In this document: piece after piece, positions 48,079 to 57,557 of the stretch
Layout of the letters: each line of letters starts with the position of its first letter
Position numbering within the stretch: position 1 is the first letter of the stretch
Source of the DNA: Enterococcus silesiacus
GTDB lineage: Bacteria > Bacillota > Bacilli > Lactobacillales > Enterococcaceae
Reading direction: 5' to 3'
Length of the DNA stretch: 64,000 nt
NCBI GenBank assembly: GCA_001465115.1
Contig: CP013614.1
Location: 1,798,001-1,862,000, forward strand
Notes under the pieces: model-generated
What the model saw: only the letters and a program-made list of their open reading frames with translations
Told to the model about the DNA's origin: nothing
The model's database searches: none
Position numbers and translations under genes: made by a program

Positions 48079-49287
48079 CTATTGTTTATAAATAGTTAAC
48101 GCTGCTTTGACTGCTTCGCCTTTGGCAATATCTGCATCAAAGTAATTAAGGGCTCCTTCTAAGGCTGACAATACATGCAGAACATTTGATTTTCTGCTGC
48201 TATAACCCATGTTTCCAATACGCCAAACTTTTCCTTGCAGCGCACCAAAAGATGAGGCAATTTCGACACCGAATTCATCTAACATTAATGCTCGAACTTG
48301 CTCCCCATCAATTCCATCAGGAATCATAATTGGTGTGACTGTTGGCATTTTAGTTGTTAAATCTCCGTAAAAACCTAATCCCATCGCTTTTATTCCAGCA
48401 ATGATTGCTTGATCATTTTGTGCATGACGAGCGTAAACATTAGCCATCCCTTCTTTGATTAGCATGCGTAAGCCTTCATGCAGTCCATAGATCATGCTTG
48501 TCGCTTCAGTATGATGATTGATTCGTTCTTCGCTCCAATAGCGCTGTAACTGGCTTAAATCAAGGTAATTGCTACTGATATGATTGTCATTACGGATATC
48601 TTTACTTAAGCCTAATTCTTTTTGATAACGACTAGTAAGGACCTGTTCTACTCGGTCATTGTAAGTGATCAATGATAAACCTGAAGGTACGCTCACACAT
48701 TTTTGAGTTCCTGCAATTGCGATATCTACGCCCCAAGCATCGACTTCAAGAGGCACGCCTCCATAGGTTGCAACCATATCTACAACAAAGAAAATGTCAT
48801 TGGCTTGACAATGTTGTCCAATTTTTTCCATTGATTGCATTTGACCGTTAGCCGTCTCACCATGAACCATAGCAACGATTTTCGGTTGAAACTTCTTGAT
48901 CTCTTCAATTACTGTTTCTTGCTCAAATGGTGCATCCCATTCTTTTTCAAGGTAGTGAATCTCTGCTTTAGCACGTTCACAAATTTCGCCTAAAAGATAC
49001 GCAAAACGACCATACACTGGAATCAAAACTTTATCCCCAGGTTCAATCAAGGCGATCAAGGCCGCTTCTAATCCAGAACGAGATGTTCCATCGACTGCAA
49101 AAGCTTGCTCATTCTTTGTTCCAAAAGGTATCTTAATCATTTCTTTTACTTCATCCATAATTTGTAAAAAGGCTGGATCAAATTGCCCTAAAATAGAAGC
49201 GGACATCGCTCTTAGTGCTACAGGATGAGCTTCAACTGGTCCTGGAGTCATGATGGTTCTGCTTGGTACTGATATTTCTGAAAACAT
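48079..49287 (-). CDS. pucG: (S)-Ureidoglycine-glyoxylate aminotransferase
   Basis: A 402-residue class V PLP aminotransferase. It has the PVEAHPVALRAMS start of the alanine-glyoxylate aminotransferase group, the PLP Asp170 in FFVVDMVATYGG and the Schiff-base Lys196 in GTQKCVSVPSGLS. PucG converts ureidoglycine plus glyoxylate to oxalurate plus glycine, giving a second way to oxalurate beside AllE/AllD. Divergent from pucR. GAGGG precedes the ATG. Confidence 0.88.
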   Translation of the reverse strand: MFSEISVPSRTIMTPGPVEAHPVALRAMSASILGQFDPAFLQIMDEVKEMIKIPFGTKNEQAFAVDGTSRSGLEAALIALIEPGDKVLIPVYGRFAYLLGEICERAKAEIHYLEKEWDAPFEQETVIEEIKKFQPKIVAMVHGETANGQMQSMEKIGQHCQANDIFFVVDMVATYGGVPLEVDAWGVDIAIAGTQKCVSVPSGLSLITYNDRVEQVLTSRYQKELGLSKDIRNDNHISSNYLDLSQLQRYWSEERINHHTEATSMIYGLHEGLRMLIKEGMANVYARHAQNDQAIIAGIKAMGLGFYGDLTTKMPTVTPIMIPDGIDGEQVRALMLDEFGVEIASSFGALQGKVWRIGNMGYSSRKSNVLHVLSALEGALNYFDADIAKGEAVKAALTIYKQ

Positions 49288-49507
49288 AACGATTCCCTCT
49301 TTTCCGTTTTAATTTCATCCTACCTTTATATTCAAAAAAGTCATTGTCACTTTTGAATAAAAATTTTGAATTTTCGGTTATTCTGTACAAACCTTTCTTG
49401 AATCTGCATGCGCTATCATTTAGAATAGAGATATGTTGAGAAATATAGCGTAGTGATAAATTGATATTGATTGGAACAAGGTGTAAAACAGTGTTACCAT
49501 ATGATAT
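49288..49507. promoter_or_regulatory. Divergent pucG-pucR control region
   Basis: The 353 bp between the pucG and pucR starts hold no gene. The left 220 bp are AT-rich and must contain both promoters and PucR-binding sites, but no single box pair is convincing. The right part is hairpin copy D. A GGAACAAGGTGTAAAACAG stretch at about 49474 resembles AGTACAAGGTGTAGCGTAG upstream of the esterase (about 60960). Confidence 0.45.
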
Positions 49508-49625
49508 CTAGCTGTGCGGGCTAGCTCCGACAAAAAAAGATAAAATATGAATGAGGTAAAAAACACCTCAGGCATAATTTCCTATTTTTCTATCGAGGCT
49601 GAACGAGCCCATTTCGCTTTTAATA
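49508..49625 (+). repeat. Allantoin-cluster hairpin element, copy D (upstream of pucR)
   Basis: Reads GGGCTAGCTCCGAC, AAAAAAAGATAAAATATG, apical stem GAGGTAAAAAACACCTC, CCTATTTTTCTATCGAGG, CGAGCCC, TCGCTTTTAATATTAGGAGG ending at the pucR ribosome-binding site. Core 49518-49610. The apical stem GAGGT/ACCTC differs from copy B GTGGT/ACCAC by a paired change. Confidence 0.75.
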
Positions 49626-49640
49626 TTAGGAGGGAATCCA

Positions 49641-51281
49641 TTGACCACTTTAGAAGATTTATTAAAAATACCAAGATTTTCCGATCTAAAATTATTAACA
49701 AATCCTAGAAAAGCCGATACGGTCGTTGAAAGTATCGAGATTTCTGAAACGCCTGATGTGGCCAATTTTATTCCGAAGAAAATTTTTCTTTTAACAACTG
49801 CTATGGTTTATAAAAATAATCAAAAGGATTTAATTGCCTTAATCGATTCTTTAAAAGAACAAGAAGCTGCAGGGATCGGTATAAAAGTTGGCCGTTTTAT
49901 TGAAACAATTGACCCAGCTATTGTAGATTATGCAAATCAGATCGATTTTCCAGTTGTTCAAGTGCCAAGTACTCAACCATTAGGGGCTTTGTTGCATCAG
50001 CTGCTAAATTACCTGTGGGATACCAAAACCGAGCAATTGAGTTATGCTTTAGATATTCAAAAACGCTTTTCTGATTTACTGATTCATGATGTGAGTATTG
50101 CTCGTTTTATTGCTGATTTTGGTAAAATGATCAACACCCCTGTGATCTTATTAAGTCCTTATCGAAAAGTGATCGCTCATTCAAAACATTTTACACAGAC
50201 GTCAAAGCCTGCTGAGTATTATGTTGAACAACTAGTCAGTAAATACGATAATTGGAACGAAGATAGTCACGCTTCCTTTATGATCCAAGATTTGAACCAA
50301 GAGCCACTTCAAATCGCTGGATTTTCAGTTATTGTCAATAGCTATTTTCCACACTACTTACTTATTTTGAATCCACAACAGGTGCCTTATCCAATGTCAG
50401 AATTTGCCGTTGAACAAGCTTGTTTAGTCTTGTCCTTTATGCTCTACAAAAATCAAAAAGTCCAGGAATCATTAGATTTTCTTAAAAGTGATTTTTTAGC
50501 TCAGCTAATCGAATATCAACAAACACCTCACCAATCTAGACGTGATTGGCTCGATCTTGGTACAAATTATGGCTTAAAGAAAAGTACACAGTATCAAGTC
50601 GTTTATGCTCTGTGTACTCAAACAACGACTACTGAAACTAAGATAAAATACCAACAAGAAGAAAGTGATGTCGCCTTTCAATGGTTGCAGGAAACATTAC
50701 CACCTAGAATCAAACATATTAGCATTTTTAAAGTAAAAAATACAAATCACTTAGCTATTTTGATTCAAAGTAAGGTAGATGATTTAGAAAAGATTTTAAC
50801 CGAATTATCATTAGAACTTTCCGAAAAACTTCCGATCACGTTAACATTTGCTTTAGGTAATTTGTATGAGAGTGTTGAACAAATCGCCAACTCATTCATT
50901 GAAGCAAAAACGGCTCATGAAGAAATGCTGACAATGACAGATGGCTCTTTGACCCATCGCTATCATCCTAAAGGGATGAAAAGTTTATTTGAAAAAATGA
51001 GTCTTGAAGATATTCATTATTTCTGTGAAACAACCTTAAAAGATCTTGCTTATCCCGTTGAAGATTCATTTATCGAACTACGTAAAACCTTGCAGTGTTA
51101 CTTAAGTTTTCAATGTGAAATATCAAAAACGGCTAAAGAAATGTATTTACACCGTAATACAATCAAATATAGAATCGATCATTGCGCCAAATTACTTGGG
51201 AAAAGTGTTCAAGACCCAACAAATAGTTTAAATTTACGTTTAGCTTTAGAATTATCTGAACGCTCAAATCAACATCAATAA
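49641..51281 (+). CDS. pucR: PucR-family purine catabolism regulator (TTG start)
   Basis: A 546-residue activator. N-terminal PucR domain (about 1-125; TLEDLLKIPRFSDLKLL), central GGDEF-like region and a C-terminal helix-turn-helix (about 485-540; CEISKTAKEMYLHRNTIKYRIDH). The first codon is TTG after AGGAGGGAATCCA; no ATG fits the conserved N-terminus. Divergent from pucG and convergent with the allCEDDFGHK operon, it is the natural regulator of the cluster (inference from family and position). Confidence 0.9.
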   Translation: MTTLEDLLKIPRFSDLKLLTNPRKADTVVESIEISETPDVANFIPKKIFLLTTAMVYKNNQKDLIALIDSLKEQEAAGIGIKVGRFIETIDPAIVDYANQIDFPVVQVPSTQPLGALLHQLLNYLWDTKTEQLSYALDIQKRFSDLLIHDVSIARFIADFGKMINTPVILLSPYRKVIAHSKHFTQTSKPAEYYVEQLVSKYDNWNEDSHASFMIQDLNQEPLQIAGFSVIVNSYFPHYLLILNPQQVPYPMSEFAVEQACLVLSFMLYKNQKVQESLDFLKSDFLAQLIEYQQTPHQSRRDWLDLGTNYGLKKSTQYQVVYALCTQTTTTETKIKYQQEESDVAFQWLQETLPPRIKHISIFKVKNTNHLAILIQSKVDDLEKILTELSLELSEKLPITLTFALGNLYESVEQIANSFIEAKTAHEEMLTMTDGSLTHRYHPKGMKSLFEKMSLEDIHYFCETTLKDLAYPVEDSFIELRKTLQCYLSFQCEISKTAKEMYLHRNTIKYRIDHCAKLLGKSVQDPTNSLNLRLALELSERSNQHQ

Positions 51282-51338
51282 TAAATAGAAGTTGAAAGAA
51301 ATCTTGCTGGTTTCTTTCAACTTCTATTTATTTTAGTT
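51280..51338. terminator. Bidirectional terminator between pucR and allK
   Basis: A 22-bp perfect stem: AATAAATAGAAGTTGAAAGA plus two bases, with its complement at 51311-51332 and a nine-base loop. It serves the convergent pucR (plus) and all operon (minus) transcripts; it includes the last base or two of the pucR stop codon. Confidence 0.85.
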
Positions 51339-51339
51339 T

Positions 51340-52278
51340 TTATCCGGTGATTCTTGTTCCAGCTTTACCTAATAAAGCTTGGTCTGCTTCTTCTAACGAA
51401 CAAATAATTGCCGTCTTGCCTTGCGCTGCAAAGCCGATAGCTGCTTCCATTTTTGGACCCATACTACCATCAGCAAAATGACCTTCGTCCATATATTGTT
51501 GTGCTTGTTTTACAGAAATTGTTTCTAATTTTTCTTGGTTCTCTTTACCATAATTGATATAAACATTGCTTACATCCGTCAACATCATAAAGACATTAGC
51601 ATCGATTTGCTCCGCTAGTTTTTTACCTGTGCGATCTTTATCGATAACCGCTTCGATTCCTTTTAGCAAACCATCTTGATCACGAACGACAGGAATACCG
51701 CCGCCACCGCCTGCAATCACGATCGTATTGCGACTTAGTAAATTAACGATTGCATCTACACCATGAATCGCTTTGGGCTGTGGTGAAGGCACGACACGGC
51801 GATAGCCACGCCCAGCATCTTCCATCATTACCCATTTTTTCTCTTGCTCCATTTGTTTTGCTTCTTCTTCAGAATAAAAAATCCCGATTGGTTTGTTTGG
51901 ATTATTAAATGCTTCATCATCAGCTGACACTTCCGTTTGCGTTAATAACGTAATAACATTACTCGTCAACCCTTTTGTTTCCAATGAATTTTTCAAGCTT
52001 TGTTCTAACATATACCCAATAAAACCTTGCGATTCCGCATTACATACATCTAAAGGAAACGGTGGTACAACATCTTTTGCTTCTTCATTTTGTCTTAGAA
52101 TATTTCCAACTTGTGGACCATTCCCATGAGTTAAAACGATTTCATAATCTATTTCTTCTATTCTCGCAACCAAGTCAGCACTGACTTTGACATTGTCTAA
52201 TTGTACCTCAAGTGTTGCTTCTTGGTTTGGTTTTAAAATTGCATTGCCTCCCAATGCGATCACGACACGATTTGCCAT
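51340..52278 (-). CDS. allK: Carbamate kinase
   Basis: A 312-residue amino-acid-kinase-family enzyme: VVIALGGNAIL (N-terminal phosphate loop), LTHGNGPQVGN, IVIAGGGGGIPVV and the C-terminal GSMGPKMEAA. Makes ATP and carbamate from carbamoyl phosphate and ADP. As the last gene of the allFGH-containing operon it is the analogue of E. coli AllK (YbcF), giving the energy yield of allantoin fermentation, rather than an arginine-deiminase ArcC (no arcA/arcB nearby). Confidence 0.92.
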   Translation of the reverse strand: MANRVVIALGGNAILKPNQEATLEVQLDNVKVSADLVARIEEIDYEIVLTHGNGPQVGNILRQNEEAKDVVPPFPLDVCNAESQGFIGYMLEQSLKNSLETKGLTSNVITLLTQTEVSADDEAFNNPNKPIGIFYSEEEAKQMEQEKKWVMMEDAGRGYRRVVPSPQPKAIHGVDAIVNLLSRNTIVIAGGGGGIPVVRDQDGLLKGIEAVIDKDRTGKKLAEQIDANVFMMLTDVSNVYINYGKENQEKLETISVKQAQQYMDEGHFADGSMGPKMEAAIGFAAQGKTAIICSLEEADQALLGKAGTRITG

Positions 52279-52291
52279 AAAAAATCCTCCT

Positions 52292-53143
52292 TCATTTACT
52301 CCTAAAAAATTTAATTGTAGTTATTAAGCCTGCCAATAGATCAACACCTGAAGTGTGTCCTACGCTAATAATTGTTTGGACAGCTTTTTCGATTTGTTCT
52401 TCATTACTACTTGTCGTTAATGCCTCTACTAGTTTCAAAACTGGATCACTGAAACGCCCTGATAAAGCGCATAACAAATAATGCTTGCTGATATCTGTTG
52501 TTCGCGTTTGTTTTGATAACAGTTCAGTAAGTAGATTATTTAATATTGAACTTTTTTTCCTTAATAAAAGCCTTGCCGCAAGATGGCCGACAATCATATC
52601 ATCACCAGATGGTGTCAGCCCTAAGCCTCTACCTAAAAGAAAATTCAACCCTGATGCTTGCTGAGTTTGTTCTTCCAAGCATAACTGTTGAATCGCTTCA
52701 CTAAAAGGATTGATCGTTTCTAAAAACTGAGCCAATGTACTTTGACTGCCCGTTTCTTTCACTAGTGTGAACGCATATGAAAATAGCTTTTCAAGACTTT
52801 TTTCCAACACCTCTTCAGTGCCTTCCATCTTAGATGAATAGCGTTGCCCATGCATCAAAAATAGATGATTGTTAGAAAGATGCAAGCTATTTTGCTTCCA
52901 AGTTATTTGTTCACCAATCTCAACTGTTGACAATAACTTTGAAAAATCAGCTGCTTCCAGATAAATTCCATTTGGCATAAAAGGATAGTTAGTGGTCGTG
53001 ATAACCACTAACTGTTGTTTCCTCTCATCTTGAATATTGAAACTATTTTTATATTTGCTATGAACATGCCATTTTTGTTCTTCAAGGTCGTTACTAAAAA
53101 GAGCCTGATCAATAAAACACGCATTAACAAACATTATCTTCAC
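52292..53143 (-). CDS. allH: Oxamate carbamoyltransferase subunit AllH (DUF2877, YlbF-like)
   Basis: A 283-residue DUF2877 protein. The conserved core is GLGLTPSGDDMIVGHLAARL (about 175-194), plus the C-terminal GHTSGVDLLAGL. In E. coli, FdrA, YlbE and YlbF together form the enzyme converting oxalurate and phosphate to oxamate and carbamoyl phosphate. It sits only three bases after allG and 13 before allK, so the module is tightly coupled. Confidence 0.82.
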   Translation of the reverse strand: MKIMFVNACFIDQALFSNDLEEQKWHVHSKYKNSFNIQDERKQQLVVITTTNYPFMPNGIYLEAADFSKLLSTVEIGEQITWKQNSLHLSNNHLFLMHGQRYSSKMEGTEEVLEKSLEKLFSYAFTLVKETGSQSTLAQFLETINPFSEAIQQLCLEEQTQQASGLNFLLGRGLGLTPSGDDMIVGHLAARLLLRKKSSILNNLLTELLSKQTRTTDISKHYLLCALSGRFSDPVLKLVEALTTSSNEEQIEKAVQTIISVGHTSGVDLLAGLITTIKFFRSK

Positions 53144-53146
53144 CTT

Positions 53147-54415
53147 TTATTCTGTAAAACCTAATTTTTTCGCATAAGCTAAAACTGCTTTTTCAAAGCA
53201 ATCGATCGGCGGTGTTACTGTACCAGCTCCGATTTGACCTAAGCCCGCTTTTTTATTGGCGATCCCTGTATTGATCACAGGAAGAATCCCTGTTTCTACC
53301 ACTTTTCTTGCATCGATTCCTAGGCAAATTCCTTTAAAGTCCCACGTTGGAACTGGGAAATTAGGATTCGTGTCGATACAAATTTCTGTCATTTCATTAC
53401 TTGTATTCAGCGCATCGTAGAATCCGCCAGAACCTACAAAACGAGTGACAGCTGGTGCTGCGATCATTGCCATACCACCGACGCCAAATGTCTCAGTAAT
53501 AGCGCTATCCCCCATATCAGGTGCAGCATCTGCTTCACTAAAGCCTGAGAAGTATAGTCCTTGAGGTGTATTAACCGGTCCTGTGAACCATTCATCACCC
53601 ATTCCTGCAATACGAATACCGAACTCATAACCATTTCTGCACATTGCAGTTACGATTGTTCCTTCTTGAATTTGTCTTGCCCCATCCATTACAGCTTTCG
53701 CTGAAGCCATCATGATGTTTAAAAAGAATTGATCTGTATCCGCTAAGAATTGAACAACTTCTTCGCGTTTCGTTTGGTCGATTTCAGTTAAACCAACAAT
53801 GATTGGCGCCATTTCTTTTAAAAAAGCGAGTGATGCAGCAATATTACGTTGATGGAATTCGTCTCCCATTGCAATTGCTTTAGCAACTAATACATTGATG
53901 TTTAAGCCGTCTTCCTTGGTTTTTAAGGCTGCACTTAAGACAGGTGCCAACGTATCTCTCATCCATCTTAAACGAGTGATTACTTCTTCAGAATAAGCTC
54001 CAAAACGTAATACTGCGCCAATGCCTTCATTCATCGTGCAGAAAGCACGATTGCCGTCTGTTTTATTTTCAACAACTAAGACTGCCATGTTCCCTGAAGT
54101 GATTCCACCCATTGGTCCAACTGCATTCACATGATGACATGGAATCAGTTTTACTTCGCCAGATTCTAGCAATTTTCTTGCTTCTTCTTCAGTTTCACAC
54201 CATTCTTCAAATAAAACTGCACCTACACATGCCCCTTGAATTGGATCAACCATTTTATCATAAGTGATTGGAGGTCCTGCATGTAATAGGACTTTTCCGT
54301 CATTTAATTCTTCAATTACTGTTTTTGCTGGGACTACATCTAATAAGAAAGGAGAACCAGCAACGATTTTTGCTGCTACCGCTTGGTTTGCTTCATCGAT
54401 TGTTTTGTATACCAT
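53147..54415 (-). CDS. allG: Oxamate carbamoyltransferase subunit AllG (DUF1116, YlbE-like)
   Basis: A 422-residue DUF1116 protein: YDKMVDPIQGACVGAVLFE near 65-85, MGGITSGNMAVLVVEN, CRNGYEFGIRIAG and the GVGGMAMIAAPAVTRFVG block at about 310-330, ending KLGFTE. Partner of AllF and AllH. Full length for the family. The gap before it carries hairpin copy B directly abutting the GGAGG. Confidence 0.86.
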   Translation of the reverse strand: MVYKTIDEANQAVAAKIVAGSPFLLDVVPAKTVIEELNDGKVLLHAGPPITYDKMVDPIQGACVGAVLFEEWCETEEEARKLLESGEVKLIPCHHVNAVGPMGGITSGNMAVLVVENKTDGNRAFCTMNEGIGAVLRFGAYSEEVITRLRWMRDTLAPVLSAALKTKEDGLNINVLVAKAIAMGDEFHQRNIAASLAFLKEMAPIIVGLTEIDQTKREEVVQFLADTDQFFLNIMMASAKAVMDGARQIQEGTIVTAMCRNGYEFGIRIAGMGDEWFTGPVNTPQGLYFSGFSEADAAPDMGDSAITETFGVGGMAMIAAPAVTRFVGSGGFYDALNTSNEMTEICIDTNPNFPVPTWDFKGICLGIDARKVVETGILPVINTGIANKKAGLGQIGAGTVTPPIDCFEKAVLAYAKKLGFTE

Positions 54416-54430
54416 TTTGATTTTCCTCCG

Positions 54431-54542
54431 TTAAAAGCTGAATGAGTTTGATCAGCTCCTACTGAAAAATAGAATGTGGTGCTTTTTACCACAATCTATT
54501 TTTATCTTTTTTCTGAGGAGCTAGCTCAGTAAGCTGGATAAT
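54431..54542 (-). repeat. Allantoin-cluster hairpin element, copy B (upstream of allG)
   Basis: Read toward allG: GCTAGCTCCTCAG, AAAAAAGATAAAAATAG, apical stem GTGGTAAAAAGCACCAC, CTATTTTTCAGTAGGAGCT, CTCATTCAGCTTTTAACGGAGG. Core hairpin 54454-54522 closed by AGCTCCT/AGGAGCT. It fills the whole gap between allF and allG. Confidence 0.78.
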
Positions 54543-56300
54543 TTATTTAGCTAATGCTACTTTATTTAAGAACTGTAATGCTTTTTGTAGTGTAATGTTT
54601 CCGCCTGCAACGGGCTGCCAGTCATACTGAACCACTTTACCACCATGATTGATGATTGCCTCTGAGAAACTACGTAAACCAACATTGATAAATCCTTGAT
54701 TTGTCAATAATGCTAACATTGCTTCTGTTGGTTCAATTGCAACTGGAGTTACTGCTGGTGTTGCTTCGATTGCTTTATCAGTTTGAGTTAATGGATGATC
54801 TAAAATAGCCAATGCTAAACGAACAGCTTGCGCGTTACTGTCGCAAAGGATCACACCAGCCTCTTTCATGATTGCTTCTTGCTCATGAATATTTTGCGGA
54901 TCTTCGTCTGTTCCTACAATTGTCCCGATCACAAATAATTCTCTGCCATCATTAGCTGCTTGTGCTTTGATTTCTTTGATTGTTGGTGCTAGTTCTTGTG
55001 CCATGTTAGCATGAGAACCGTAGCCTAATACAACATCTAAAAGAATGATGGCTGTTTCAGGATCTTTGCCAGCTTCTTCTAACATTTCTTTGCGTTTTGT
55101 CGGATCGATCATTGGGTGAGGTTTTCCTTGAGTGTAAACATCATCACCTAAATCAATGATTTCATGCCCTTGATTTTGTAAGATAAAGCCTTCTGGTGCA
55201 TGTTCGTCACCTGTTAATGCTAAACCTTCTTTGATCAACATTGCAGCTTCATAAGCAAGTGTTCCGCCAGAGTATAAGCCTTTAACATATTTTTGTTCAG
55301 GTTTAAAAGAATGTGCGGGAACAGTCAATGTTTCTTTCACAGCTTGAACATTTTCTTTATTCAATAGTTGAACAGCTGTTTGAGCCGCTTCTTCTAAAGT
55401 ATATGCACGATAAAGATTTTCTTCATGCGACGCTGGTTTTTCGCCTAAGAAAATCGTTACAGCCGGTTTTGAGATGCTTCTTAAAAGATTTAAGACTTCA
55501 TCACGAACTTCTGGTGCAGGTGGCTTAGAGATCACAACAACCACTTCTGTGTTAGGATCTTTCTCTAGTGTCATAATACTGTCTTTTAAAGTGATTCCGC
55601 CAATTTCAGCTTTTAAGTCACGTCCGCCAGTACCGATTGCATTCGTCACGCCGCCACCTAATTTGTGGATGATCGTTGTTACTTCTTGAATACCTGTTCC
55701 AGAAGCACCAACAACACCGATTTTCCCTTTACGAACAGCATTTGTAAATGCCACAGGAATCCCGTTGATAATGCCAGTTCCGCAATCTGGTCCCATTAAT
55801 AAAAGACCCGCATCATGCGCTTTTTCTTTCAAACGTTTTTCATCTTCGATTGCAACATTATCGCTGAAACAAAAAACATGTTTACCTTCATCTAAAGCTT
55901 TTTCAATTTCAAGTGCTGCATGGGTACCAGGAATAGAGAAAACAACTACGCCAGCATCTTTACCTAGTTCAAATGCTTTATCCCACGTTTTTACGACTTC
56001 TTCACCCAATGTGTCCCCGCCACCTTTTGTTTGTTCTTCCAAAAATACATCGATTTCTGTCAAAACTTGGTCGATCAATGAGTCATCTTCAATGTCTAAT
56101 ACAATCACCATATCATTAGAAGAAGCCTTTTCTAGTTCATCTGTATATAAACCACCTGTTTTGAAAATATCTTTATTAGCAGGTGTTCCCATCATAACTG
56201 AAACATTATGAACGCCATCGATCGTATTTAATTTGTTCGTCAATAGCATCAAGACAATAGAATCTTGATAGCTATTTGCTTTGATAATTGTGTGCAGCAT
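54543..56300 (-). CDS. allF: Oxamate carbamoyltransferase subunit AllF (FdrA)
   Basis: A 585-residue FdrA protein related to the alpha/beta parts of succinyl-CoA synthetase. Visible marks: LLMGPDCGTGIINGIPVAF (about 168-186), GVVGASGTGIQEVTTI (about 196), VGTDEDPQNI (about 445) and the C-terminal half resembling the second Rossmann-like domain. Acts with AllG and AllH to phosphorolyse oxalurate. Some 30 residues longer than the E. coli protein as I remember it. GGAGG upstream; hairpin copy C in its leader. Confidence 0.87.
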   Translation of the reverse strand: MLHTIIKANSYQDSIVLMLLTNKLNTIDGVHNVSVMMGTPANKDIFKTGGLYTDELEKASSNDMVIVLDIEDDSLIDQVLTEIDVFLEEQTKGGGDTLGEEVVKTWDKAFELGKDAGVVVFSIPGTHAALEIEKALDEGKHVFCFSDNVAIEDEKRLKEKAHDAGLLLMGPDCGTGIINGIPVAFTNAVRKGKIGVVGASGTGIQEVTTIIHKLGGGVTNAIGTGGRDLKAEIGGITLKDSIMTLEKDPNTEVVVVISKPPAPEVRDEVLNLLRSISKPAVTIFLGEKPASHEENLYRAYTLEEAAQTAVQLLNKENVQAVKETLTVPAHSFKPEQKYVKGLYSGGTLAYEAAMLIKEGLALTGDEHAPEGFILQNQGHEIIDLGDDVYTQGKPHPMIDPTKRKEMLEEAGKDPETAIILLDVVLGYGSHANMAQELAPTIKEIKAQAANDGRELFVIGTIVGTDEDPQNIHEQEAIMKEAGVILCDSNAQAVRLALAILDHPLTQTDKAIEATPAVTPVAIEPTEAMLALLTNQGFINVGLRSFSEAIINHGGKVVQYDWQPVAGGNITLQKALQFLNKVALAK

Positions 56301-56317
56301 TGAAATTCCTCCATTTG

Positions 56318-56395
56318 TTTAAAAGTGTGGTTGGCTCACTTAAGCTCTGACTAAAAAATCAGAATATCTATTTTTCAGTCAGTTCAGCCTGTGAA
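56318..56395 (-). repeat. Allantoin-cluster hairpin element, copy C (reduced, upstream of allF)
   Basis: Read toward allF: GAACTGACTGAAAAATAGAT, ATTCTGATTTTTTAGTC, AGAGCTTAAGTGAGCC, ACACTTTTAAACAAATGGAGG over the ribosome-binding site. The 3' half (GAGCTTAAGTGAGCC...CTTTTAA) matches copy A (GAGTCTAAGTGGGCTC...CTTTTAA), while the apical part is shortened; core stem GACTAAAAAAT / ATTTTTCAGTC (one bulge). Confidence 0.65.
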
Positions 56396-56421
56396 ACCAG
56401 ATAGTTTAGTTTGCAAAATAA

Positions 56422-57471
56422 TTATTCTGCAAACTTATTTTTATGATCATAGCGATCATAATGAATATCGTCACTGATTAAATATTCGTAAATATCATCC
56501 ACAATTTCGATTCCATTTTCTTCATAATTTTTTTCACGTGCACGTCCTCGTTCACCAGGATAGTTAACTTCAGTAAACCCAGGACTTGGGCTAATTTCTT
56601 TTAACTCATCCAACATTGTTGAGATATTCTTTTTGAACACATCTAAACCAATAAAGAAGTCTGGATTGATCACAATATGAAGCTGACCTAATTCGCGGCC
56701 TTTAGATAGATCATGATACATGGAAGAAACGTGTTTGCCAAATGGCACGCCTAGTAAAATACCAGATAAAATATCCACCATCATCATCAAGCCATAGCCT
56801 TTAGGTCCAGCAATCGGTAGCAGTGCATTGACTGCTGTTGAATCAGTTGTCGGATTTCCTTTGGCATCGACTGCCCAAGTATCCGGTATAGCTTCTTTTT
56901 TAGAACGAGCATGCAGAATTTTTCCCCAGGCCTGAACTGTTGTTGCCATATCAAATGTAATAACACGCTCATCATTACTAGGTGCAGCAAAGGCAATTGG
57001 GTTTGTGCCAAAGTAAGGTTCACTTCCACCAAACGGTACAACCATTGGATCAGATTGGCAAACAGAAAGGGCTACCATATCTTGTTCTGCAGCTCTTTCT
57101 ACATAATAGGCAAGCGCTCCGCTATGAGAGATATTACGGACTCCAACAACAGCTACACCATTTTTCTTCGCCATTTCAATCGCTAGATCCATGGCTTTTT
57201 CTGCTGCAACAAAACCAGAACCATTATCGCCTTCAAACATACCACAGCTAGGAGCAGTTTGTTTAAAAGAAAAAGTAGGATCGTTGGTGATGCCGCCTTT
57301 GGCAATTCGTTCTGAATAATATTCCACACGCATCGCACCGTGAGAATGAATTCCTCTAGCATCTGCAAAGGTTAACACATCACTTACGATTCCTGCATGT
57401 TCTTCTGATAAACCAGCTTTTTGTATTTTATCTTTGATTAGTTGATGTAAATCTGCTTTTTTTACTCTCAT
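56422..57471 (-). CDS. allD: Ureidoglycolate dehydrogenase, paralog 2
   Basis: A 349-residue member of the malate/L-sulfolactate-type (Ldh2) dehydrogenase family: ADARGIHSHGAMRVEYY, catalytic-region NISHSGALAYYVERA, PFGGSEPYFGTNPIAFA and IAGPKGYGLMMMVDILSG. Oxidises ureidoglycolate to oxalurate with NAD(P)+. About two-thirds identical by eye to the adjacent copy at 57558-58625, with the key motifs intact, so both look active. The duplicated gene may supply a different stereo- or substrate specificity. Confidence 0.85.
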   Translation of the reverse strand: MRVKKADLHQLIKDKIQKAGLSEEHAGIVSDVLTFADARGIHSHGAMRVEYYSERIAKGGITNDPTFSFKQTAPSCGMFEGDNGSGFVAAEKAMDLAIEMAKKNGVAVVGVRNISHSGALAYYVERAAEQDMVALSVCQSDPMVVPFGGSEPYFGTNPIAFAAPSNDERVITFDMATTVQAWGKILHARSKKEAIPDTWAVDAKGNPTTDSTAVNALLPIAGPKGYGLMMMVDILSGILLGVPFGKHVSSMYHDLSKGRELGQLHIVINPDFFIGLDVFKKNISTMLDELKEISPSPGFTEVNYPGERGRAREKNYEENGIEIVDDIYEYLISDDIHYDRYDHKNKFAE

Positions 57472-57557
57472 TTAAAACGCCTCCCTTTATTTAAGTGTTT
57501 ACTGAACCAACAGACATATAATGAACAACCTTCAATTTTTTCACATTTAAATTAGAT

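Noticed and set aside
51340..52278. Carbamate kinase as ArcC of an arginine deiminase operon
   Set aside because: No arcA, arcB or arcD nearby; its tight spacing with allFGH points to the oxamate pathway instead.
57472..57557. Sixth copy of the allantoin hairpin element between the two allD genes
   Set aside because: The gap shows none of the shared blocks (AAAAAAGATAAAATA, TATTTTTC, CTTTTAA).
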